Source of the DNA: Collimonas arenae
Lineage (GTDB): Bacteria; Pseudomonadota; Gammaproteobacteria; Burkholderiales; Burkholderiaceae_D
DNA: 64,000 nt
Direction of reading: 5' to 3'
Assembly (NCBI RefSeq): GCF_000786695.1
Contig: NZ_CP009962.1
Location: 2,108,001 to 2,172,000, forward strand
Of this stretch, positions 57,788 through 64,000 are shown in pieces. How positions within the stretch are numbered: the stretch's first letter is position 1; every line of letters starts with the position of its first letter. A model generated the notes under the pieces. The model did not search any database and was not told the DNA's origin. It worked only from the letters and a program-made list of their open reading frames with translations. The position numbers and the translations under genes are program-made.

Positions 57788-59122
57788 ATGGCGCACGCTC
57801 GATACAAACGCTTGGTTGATGTATTTGCCGCAGATATCCGCGCCGGCGTTTTGACGCCTGGTACGCGTTTGCCTACGCACCGGCAGCTCGCCGCGAAAGA
57901 AGGATTGGCTCTGGTCACTGCCTCCAGAGTCTATGCAGAGTTAGAGGCGATGGGTTTGGTCAGTGGGGAAACCGGCCGGGGAACATTTGTCAGAGAAACT
58001 GCGCTGCCTCCAGGTCAAGGCATCGACCAGCATGCGGCTGCGGCCGGCATGATCGATCTCAATTTCAACTATCCGTCGCTGCCTGGCCAGACCAGGCTGC
58101 TAAGCGATGCCCTCCGTCAGCTCGCCTCTTCTGGCGACCTGGAGGCGCTGCTGCGCTACCAGCCGCATGCCGGACGCCAGCATGAGCGCGCCATCGTGGC
58201 GCGTCATCTTGAATGCCGGGGACTATCGGTCGAAGCTGAGCGGATCTTGATCGTGAGCGGCGCGCAGCATGGTTTGGCTGCAACGGTCATGACGCTACTG
58301 CATCCGGGCGACGTTGTCGCAACCGATGCATTGACCTATCCGGGTTTCAAAGTGCTCGCCGAAGCGCATCGCTTGGAACTCGTGGCCATTCCGTCGTCAG
58401 GGGACGGCCCTGATCTGGATGCGCTTGACCAATTGTGCCGGAACCGTCGCGTACGTGCCGTGTATACGATGCCGACGCTACACAACCCAATGGGATGGGT
58501 GATGCGCATCGGCCAGCGAAAAAAGCTGGTATCGATTGCGCGCCAACACGGGCTGCTCATTATCGAGGACGCGGCATATGCTTTCCTTGCAGAAGATGCG
58601 CCGGCTCCTCTGGCAGCGCTGGCGCCAGAAACGACCGTGTACATATCCGGACTCTCCAAGAGTATTGCTACCGGGCTGCGGGTTGGGTTTGTCGCCGTTC
58701 CACCGCAATGGGTGCCCATGATTGAGCGCGCAATCAGGGCTACAACCTGGAATACACCCAGCGTCATGACCGCGATCGCCTGTGGCTGGCTCGAAGATGG
58801 CACCGTCACCCGTCTAGAAGCAGAGAAGCGCAGCGATGCAATGTGCAGGCAATCGATAGCCCGGGAAGCTCTGCGTGGCTTGCACTATGTCGGCCATCCC
58901 GCATCTTATTTTCTCTGGCTTCCCTTGCCGGATGAGGCGAGGGCCGATCAGGTGGCGATGGCGCTCTTGCACGAGAATGTCTCGGTATCGACCGCAGAGC
59001 CTTTTGCAACCTCCGAGCATGTTCCGCATGCGATCCGTCTCGCACTCGGGTCGGTAGATGTGGATACGCTCAAAGTGGCGCTTGAAAAAGTCAAAAAGAT
59101 CATCGGCGATTACGCTTACTGA
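57788..59122 (+). CDS. MocR-type regulator (GntR HTH fused to aminotransferase-like domain)
   Basis: A 444-residue protein. The winged helix (residues 5-70, DIRAGVLTPGTRLPTHRQLAAKEGLALVTASRVYAELEAMGLV) precedes a fold-type I PLP domain. The PLP lysine lies in ISGLSKSIATGLRVGFV, and TMPTLHNPMGWVM is the typical NP-containing loop. Such proteins bind PLP and sense an amino compound. It diverges from the DJ-1/PfpI gene, its probable target. Confidence 0.92.
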   Translation: MAHARYKRLVDVFAADIRAGVLTPGTRLPTHRQLAAKEGLALVTASRVYAELEAMGLVSGETGRGTFVRETALPPGQGIDQHAAAAGMIDLNFNYPSLPGQTRLLSDALRQLASSGDLEALLRYQPHAGRQHERAIVARHLECRGLSVEAERILIVSGAQHGLAATVMTLLHPGDVVATDALTYPGFKVLAEAHRLELVAIPSSGDGPDLDALDQLCRNRRVRAVYTMPTLHNPMGWVMRIGQRKKLVSIARQHGLLIIEDAAYAFLAEDAPAPLAALAPETTVYISGLSKSIATGLRVGFVAVPPQWVPMIERAIRATTWNTPSVMTAIACGWLEDGTVTRLEAEKRSDAMCRQSIAREALRGLHYVGHPASYFLWLPLPDEARADQVAMALLHENVSVSTAEPFATSEHVPHAIRLALGSVDVDTLKVALEKVKKIIGDYAY

Positions 59123-59199
59123 GCCACTTAACGGCCGGGAGACAGTATTTAAAAAAGGATGCCCAGCCTTCCAGTCGGGGCACCCTTTGCCGGCGGTAG

Positions 59200-60417
59200 T
59201 TACGCTGGTTCGCGGCGATCAAGTACATGTTCAAAGTACTCGCCTGCCCAGTACAGCAGCGCGATGCCGGGAAATGCCATGCCAGTCAGCAGTGCGGCAT
59301 GCCAGCCGTAAGCCGCAAATACCCAGCCGCCCAGCGCGGAACCGAGCGCGCCGCCTGCGAAGAACAAGGCGAAATAGATACCATTGAGGCGGCTGCGCAG
59401 CTCCGCGCCCAAGCTAAAGATCGCACGTTGGCCCAGCACGAGATTTGCCGCAACGCCCATGTCCAGGACAATCGACGCGATCACCAGCAATGCGAGTGCA
59501 ATAGTGCGGGAATCCGGCGCATACATCGGAAGGACGAAGCCTGTGATGCCCAGGCCCAGCGCGATGGCGGTTGCCACCAGCGTATGGCCAGCGTCTGCCA
59601 GCCGGCCAGCGATCGGCGAGGCCACGGCGCCGGCCATTCCCACCAGTGCGAAGATGGCAATGCCGGTTTGAGAAAGATGGAATTCAGGGCCGGCCAACAT
59701 CATAGGGGTGACAGTCCAGAACAGGCTGAATGAACCGAACAGGCCAGCGTGATATGCGGCGCGGCGACGAAGTACCGGGGTGGTGGTGAATAGCGTCCAC
59801 AGCGAGCCCATGAGTTTGTGATAAGGCATTGGGGAAGCTGGCACTCTCATCGGTAGTTTGCTGCGTAGCAGAACTGCGAGAGCGATGATGATCACTGATG
59901 CGCCGCCAAATACCACGTGCCAGCTGGTATGGTCGGCGACCAGGGACGCGACCGGGCGCGCCAGCATGATCCCCAGCAGCAGCCCGCTGACGACCTTGCC
60001 AACGGTCTGTCCACGGGTTGACTCTTTAGACAAGTGCGCTGCGAACGGTACAAGGATCTGGGCGGCAACGGATCCCAGGCCGATTGCGAGCGCGGCAGCC
60101 AGGAACATCCAAGCGCTGGTGCTGAACGCAGCGACCATCAACGCAACAGACGTAAACACGAGAGCGCTAAAAATGAGCCGGCGGTTTTCCAGCAAATCGC
60201 CCAGGGGGACGATGAACAGCAGGCCGATCGTGTAACCAATCTGCGTCAGCGTCACAATCAAGCCGGCGGCTTCTGCCGATAAGCCGGTTGCGCTGCTGAT
60301 TGGCCCGACAAGGGTTTGTGCGTAATACAGGTTTGCAACGATAAGACCCGAAGCAATCGCCAGCAAGAGGACCATGCGTGGTGAAATATCGGGTTCGTGA
60401 CTGGCATTTTTGCTCAT
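59200..60417 (-). CDS. MFS transporter (drug:H+ antiporter type)
   Basis: A 405-residue protein with 12 predicted membrane segments. Motif A is LGDLLENRRLI; the opening LLAIASGLIVANLYYAQTLVGPISSATGLSAEAAGLIVTLTQIGYTIGLLF matches the YgaY/YfcJ-like efflux group. GAGG precedes the ATG at 60417. It diverges from a LysR regulator, which probably controls it. The substrate is unknown. Confidence 0.88.
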   Translation of the reverse strand: MSKNASHEPDISPRMVLLLAIASGLIVANLYYAQTLVGPISSATGLSAEAAGLIVTLTQIGYTIGLLFIVPLGDLLENRRLIFSALVFTSVALMVAAFSTSAWMFLAAALAIGLGSVAAQILVPFAAHLSKESTRGQTVGKVVSGLLLGIMLARPVASLVADHTSWHVVFGGASVIIIALAVLLRSKLPMRVPASPMPYHKLMGSLWTLFTTTPVLRRRAAYHAGLFGSFSLFWTVTPMMLAGPEFHLSQTGIAIFALVGMAGAVASPIAGRLADAGHTLVATAIALGLGITGFVLPMYAPDSRTIALALLVIASIVLDMGVAANLVLGQRAIFSLGAELRSRLNGIYFALFFAGGALGSALGGWVFAAYGWHAALLTGMAFPGIALLYWAGEYFEHVLDRREPA

Positions 60418-60541
60418 GTTGAATTCCTCAGACGTTGAATACATCGACCGAGGTCATTGTAGGTAAAACGCGTTGAAAGATAATTAGTGCATAATCCTCC
60501 TATACATTTCATATTAAGTGAACAATCGATACGGAGGCGAT

Positions 60542-61459
60542 GTGGACAAAGTGAAAGCCATGCAGACTTTTGTACGTATCGTAGAAGCAAACAGCTTCTC
60601 GAAAGCTGCCGAAACATTGGATTTGCCGCGTGCGTCGCTGACGGCGACCATGAAAAACCTGGAGGCCTTCCTCGGTACGCAATTGCTGCAGCGGACTACC
60701 CGCCGCCTGTCATTGACGCCCGACGGGGCGGAGTATTTCAAAAAATGTGTTGAGATACTTGGCGCCATAGAGGAGTCCGAGCTGTTGTTTCTTGGGCCAG
60801 ATTCGAAAGCGCCGAAAGGAAAACTGCGGGTCGATCTGCCTGGCACGGTCGGGCGAAACTTGATTCTGCCGCATATCGCAGACTTTCATGCCATGTATCC
60901 TGAGGTGGAGCTGACTATCAGCTTGACTGACCGGCTTGTCGATATCATGCAGGAGGGTATCGATTGCGCACTGCGTGTCGGACGGCTGCAGGACTCTTCA
61001 TTGATTGGGCGTCAAGTAGGCAACATGCGCTTTGTGACCTGCGCAGCGCCGTCGTACCTGGCGAAATACGGTACGCCAACCAGTATTTCGGATCTCCAGT
61101 TCCATCAAAGCATTGTTCACTTTTCGGGAAGAACGGGGCGTGCTTTCGATTGGGAGTTCGTGACAGACCAAAAAGTGGTGAAAGTTGAGATAAGCGGGCC
61201 GGTCGCAGTCAATGATGCTGACGCTAACGTTTGTTGCGCACTACAGGGCCTGGGATTGGCGCAATCAGGCGCGTACCAGGTGCGCGAGCACTTGAAGAGC
61301 GGGGCGCTTGTCGAAGTATTGGGAGAGTGGCCTCCAACTGCCATGCCCATCTCCCTGCTTTACCCGCAAGGCCGTATGGCGTCTCCAAAGGTCAAGGTAT
61401 TCGCCAGTTGGATTAATTCGCTGTTTGAAGGCGATCCGGATTTGCAGCAGCGAGAGTAA
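60542..61459 (+). CDS. LysR-family transcriptional regulator
   Basis: A 305-residue protein beginning with GTG at 60542, which has GGAGG just upstream. The HTH (KAMQTFVRIVEANSFSKAAETLDLPRASLTATMKNLE, residues 5-45) is followed by the LysR substrate-binding domain (KLRVDLPGTVGRNLILPHIADF, then DCALRVGRLQDSSLIGRQVG). Paired divergently with an MFS exporter. The effector is unknown. Confidence 0.92.
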   Translation: MDKVKAMQTFVRIVEANSFSKAAETLDLPRASLTATMKNLEAFLGTQLLQRTTRRLSLTPDGAEYFKKCVEILGAIEESELLFLGPDSKAPKGKLRVDLPGTVGRNLILPHIADFHAMYPEVELTISLTDRLVDIMQEGIDCALRVGRLQDSSLIGRQVGNMRFVTCAAPSYLAKYGTPTSISDLQFHQSIVHFSGRTGRAFDWEFVTDQKVVKVEISGPVAVNDADANVCCALQGLGLAQSGAYQVREHLKSGALVEVLGEWPPTAMPISLLYPQGRMASPKVKVFASWINSLFEGDPDLQQRE

Positions 61460-61592
61460 ATGCCGGTCCACGATGTGAGCTAGAATCAACCGGTTTTTAC
61501 GGTGATCGACAGAGTCGGCTCGTCAATCTCGGAGCGGCTGGTCGGATTTTGCAAAGTGCATATTGCAACGCGTTAGCCATCAATTCACTCTC

Positions 61593-62117
61593 ATGCTTGA
61601 AACCACACGACTCCTGCTCAGACCACCCACCAAGGCCGATGACCGGCGGCTCTTCGATATCTATGGCGATCCGCTGACCAATCTGTATAACCCCTTTGGT
61701 CCTCACCCCGACATAGAAAAGTCCAGGTCTGTTCTCGGCGGATGGATGGCGCATTGGGAGCAACATGGCTTCGGTCAATGGGCGATTGCAACCTTGCATG
61801 AGCCTGAGAAAGTCATCGGTTTTGGCGGTGTTGCGTTTCGCAAGTACATTGAAGATGAGAGGCTGAACCTGGGTTATCGCTTTGCGCCGGAAGCCTGGGG
61901 CATGGGTTATGCAACAGAGGTAGGCCGCGCTGCGCTCCGATGTGCCTTCGATCAGCATGGCCAGTCCGACGCCTATGCCATCGTGCGCCCTATTAATGCC
62001 CAATCAATCCGCGTACTCGAAAAGCTGCCTATGAAACGGATTGGCAGTCTGGATGATGTTCCGGGAGAACCGATGAGTCTCCTGTACTGGGCGGGTAACC
62101 AACACCCCGTTAGCTAA
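61593..62117 (+). CDS. GNAT acetyltransferase, RimJ/RimL type
   Basis: A 174-residue protein beginning MLETTRLLLRPPTKAD, the standard opening of the RimJ/RimL-like group. The acetyl-CoA site is LNLGYRFAPEAWGMGYATEVGRAAL, and PINAQSIRVLEKLPM follows. RimJ/RimL enzymes modify ribosomal proteins, but many members act on other amines. The start context is weak (no strong Shine-Dalgarno), and an upstream start at 61563 exists. Confidence 0.88.
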   Translation: MLETTRLLLRPPTKADDRRLFDIYGDPLTNLYNPFGPHPDIEKSRSVLGGWMAHWEQHGFGQWAIATLHEPEKVIGFGGVAFRKYIEDERLNLGYRFAPEAWGMGYATEVGRAALRCAFDQHGQSDAYAIVRPINAQSIRVLEKLPMKRIGSLDDVPGEPMSLLYWAGNQHPVS

Positions 62118-62224
62118 TAGCAGGGATACAGTCCGGACTGTAAATTCAGAGCACAGTTGACTGGACGTACAGCTCTTGCGAATTCCCCTTGTTTCGTCTG
62201 GCGTCAGTGACTACACTCGAACTG

Positions 62225-62236
62225 TACCGATCGGTA
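62225..62236. promoter_or_regulatory. Palindromic operator for the TetR-type regulator
   Basis: TACCGATCGGTA is a perfect 12-base palindrome 53 bases before the DUF1348 gene. The ACCGATCGGT core is common as an operator of TetR regulators. The TetR gene lies in the same unit (DUF1348 then tetR), so autorepression is likely. Confidence 0.6.
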
Positions 62237-62289
62237 AAGAGTCGCATTTTCGGTACGCCATTTCAACGTTAACTTTATAAGGTACACAC

Positions 62290-62760
62290 ATGAGCACACG
62301 ACCACCTCTCCCGCCCTTCAACCGCGACAGCGCAATCCAGAAAGTACGTCTGGCCGAAGACGGCTGGAACACACGCAACCCGGAAAAAGTCGCGCTCGCC
62401 TATACCGAAGACAGCTGGTGGCGCAACCGCGTGGAATTTGTCCAGGGTCGCGCCGCCATCGTCGGGCTGTTGAGCCGCAAATGGGCGCGCGAACTGGAAT
62501 ACCGCCTGATCAAAGAATTGTGGGCATTTGACGGCAACCGTATTGCGGTGCGCTTTGCCTATGAATACCATGACGATTCGGGTCAGTGGTATCGCGCCTA
62601 CGGTAACGAGAACTGGGAGTTTGCGGAGGACGGCCTGATGCGCTGGCGTCACGCCAGCATCAATGAAGCGCCGATTCCGGCTAGCGAGCGCAAATTCCAT
62701 TGGGACCTGAACGGGCCAAGGCCGGCGGACCATCCGGGGCTGAGCGATATGGGCTTTTGA
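62290..62760 (+). CDS. DUF1348 (SnoaL-like) protein
   Basis: A 156-residue protein of the DUF1348 family: [31 protein letters not shown], then [19 protein letters not shown], then [18 protein letters not shown]. The fold is NTF2-like with Trp and Tyr-rich lining. The gene is followed by a TetR regulator 35 bases later, and a TetR-type operator lies upstream. It is often induced by electrophiles or xenobiotics; the reaction is unknown. Confidence 0.9.
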   Translation: MSTRPPLPPFNRDSAIQKVRLAEDGWNTRNPEKVALAYTEDSWWRNRVEFVQGRAAIVGLLSRKWARELEYRLIKELWAFDGNRIAVRFAYEYHDDSGQWYRAYGNENWEFAEDGLMRWRHASINEAPIPASERKFHWDLNGPRPADHPGLSDMGF

Positions 62761-62795
62761 ATAACAGGAACGGACAGGAACGAACAGGAAGCAAG

Positions 62796-63350
62796 ATGGC
62801 AAGAATGATCGCGGAACGGGGTGATGTGGTGGTTATGCTGGCGGAAGTGTTCCGCGTCTACGGCTTCGAAGGGGCCAGCCTGGCACGCATCACCGAGGGG
62901 ACCAAGCTGGGCAAGGGCAGTATCTATCATTTTTTCCCGGGTGGGAAAGAAGAGATGGCCGAGGCCGTGCTGTGTGAAATCGATGTCTGGTTCCGTACTC
63001 ATGTGTTCGTGCCGTTACGCCAAGGCGCGGATGCTGCAAGCGCTATCGACGATATGTTCCGCGAAGTAGGCCACTACTTCCTGTCCGGTCGGAAAGTGTG
63101 TCTGGTTGGCGTGTTCGCGCTTGGCAATGAGCGCGATCGTTTTGCCGAGAAGGTCAAAAGCTATTTTGTCGAATGGGTTGCTGCGCTGGAAGCGGCGTTG
63201 CTGCGCGCTGGCAAAGATGCCGCCAATGCCGCGGCTCTGGCCGAGGAGGTGGTGGGAGGCATCCAGGGTGCGCTGGTGCTGGCGCGCGCCTTCGATCGTC
63301 CAGCCGTGTTCATGGCTGCCATGCAGCGCTTGAGGCAACGGCTGATATAA
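62796..63350 (+). CDS. TetR-family transcriptional regulator
   Basis: A 184-residue protein starting at the ATG 62796 with AGGAAG upstream; the open frame extends 32 codons further upstream into the DUF1348 gene without a ribosome site. The HTH is VVVMLAEVFRVYGFEGASLARITEGTKLGKGSIYHFFPGGKEEMAEAVL. The C-terminal domain is mainly helical (LmrA/YxaF-like). It probably represses the DUF1348-tetR unit. Confidence 0.92.
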   Translation: MARMIAERGDVVVMLAEVFRVYGFEGASLARITEGTKLGKGSIYHFFPGGKEEMAEAVLCEIDVWFRTHVFVPLRQGADAASAIDDMFREVGHYFLSGRKVCLVGVFALGNERDRFAEKVKSYFVEWVAALEAALLRAGKDAANAAALAEEVVGGIQGALVLARAFDRPAVFMAAMQRLRQRLI

Positions 63351-63744
63351 AGTCCTGTGCATCGTCGGGCTTCGCTGGCGCGACGTCGTGCAGGCCCTTG
63401 CCAGGCATGGTGCATTAGTTGTTTTGATATTGCCTTGCCATTGATTTTATGACAGCATTGCCGCGATTTTTTTGCATTGTCAGACCGAGCGTTTGACGTA
63501 TTTCTTTGTTTCTTGTTTGTAAGCTTGCCAGGCGTTCTGACTGGCTTCTGGCGCAGCATGGTATCGAAATAAGTCCTGCCGCAAGTGATCCGAGCGGCAA
63601 TGCGCTATTCTCAAATATTTCCAATTGGTAATAATTGCTGAATTCAAAAAACGTTCTCCCGCGCGGAGATTCGTGGCGGCGAAGTCTGGCCGGGCATCGC
63701 GCATGCCTTGCATTGTTACCTGTTTAAGAAACGAAAGGAAATAG
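63351..63744. other. Intergenic region before gltS
   Basis: 394 bases without a supported gene. A 69-codon minus-strand frame has no ribosome site or pattern. GAAAGGAAATAG before 63745 is the ribosome site of gltS. No clear terminator was seen. Confidence 0.45.
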
Positions 63745-64000
63745 ATGATTAACTTGGACACCCTGGAAACATTAGTCGCTGCATCGCTGGTACTGTTGCT
63801 GGGTCGTAAGCTGGTGTCGGCTTCTTCGCTGCTGAAGACCTACAGCATTCCGGAGCCGGTTGTGGGCGGTTTGCTGATCGCATTGCTGTTGTTTGCACTG
63901 CGTAGTTTCTCGAGTGTTCAGGTGCAATTCGACGGCAGCCTGCAGGGGCCGTTGATGCTGGCCTTTTTTGCGACCATCGGCCTGAACGCCAATCTTGCCA
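63745..64000 (+). CDS. gltS: Sodium/glutamate symporter GltS, N-terminal part
   Basis: The frame starts MINLDTLETLVAASLVLLLG and runs off the window after 85 codons. The motifs IPEPVVGGLLIALLL and PLMLAFFATIGLNA are characteristic of GltS (TC 2.A.27). It imports glutamate with sodium in the inner membrane. GAAAGGA precedes the start at a good distance. The C-terminal part lies outside the window. Confidence 0.9.
   Translation, partial: MINLDTLETLVAASLVLLLGRKLVSASSLLKTYSIPEPVVGGLLIALLLFALRSFSSVQVQFDGSLQGPLMLAFFATIGLNANLA

Noticed and set aside
62275..62802. A 175-codon antisense frame over the DUF1348 gene
   Set aside because: No ribosome site and no family pattern; the sense gene is clear.

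Overview
The window looks like chromosome from a betaproteobacterium of the order Burkholderiales, most likely Oxalobacteraceae and possibly Collimonas-like. This is an inference from gene content: a phasin (polyhydroxyalkanoate granule protein), an ESPR-type trimeric autotransporter, a PA0069-type radical SAM gene, an FdxA ferredoxin, and the gene run smr-trxB-ftsK-lolA-fdxA-rarA with serS further on. Most of the window is GC-rich; the main AT-rich part is about 42.3-43.4 kb.

Layout. (1) 0-5.4 kb: tail of an M90 metallopeptidase, an SGNH esterase, small stress-type proteins, and a divergent MHS transporter/IclR regulator pair. (2) 5.8-10.8 kb: a 1002-residue GH35 beta-galactosidase lipoprotein with ricin-type modules, then a radical SAM gene under a perfect LexA box, and an acetyltransferase. 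(3) 10.9-18.1 kb: housekeeping block smr, trxB, ftsK, lolA, fdxA, rarA. (4) 19.1-37.1 kb: accessory block lying between rarA and serS, genes that are close neighbours in E. coli. It holds an ECF sigma/FecR/TonB-receptor signalling triplet, a lipoprotein metallopeptidase with a coupled partner, two tiny genes, a solitary transposase-derived HTH protein, and a peptide uptake and degradation cluster (XRE-cupin regulator, M24 peptidase, dppA-dppB-dppC-dppD-dppF-dppA2). (5) 37.5-39.0 kb: serS and tRNA-Ser(CGA). (6) 39.1-54.2 kb: a variable region beginning at the tRNA, with decayed integrase, IS481, IS256, IS3 and SCPU-fimbrial fragments around an AraC regulator, a 1674-residue trimeric autotransporter adhesin, a second solitary DUF4096 protein, a phasin, a large lipoprotein and a YeiH-type transporter. 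(7) 54.2-64 kb: regulators paired with enzymes or transporters (XRE/SDR, MocR/DJ-1, LysR/MFS, TetR with a DUF1348 protein), small stress-type proteins, and the start of gltS.

Most noteworthy: the adhesin stalk is built from 18-, 14- and 18-residue modules, almost without charge, so that 14 copies of one module are spaced at exactly 96 or 150 bp; two intergenic palindromic elements (16.1 and 37.2 kb) share a core in circularly permuted order but have different terminal inverted repeats; the radical SAM gene has an SOS operator; an SDR protein lacks its catalytic tyrosine; and a solitary transposase-type HTH protein occurs twice. All coordinates and motifs were read by eye. No database search was possible, so family names rest on motif recognition.
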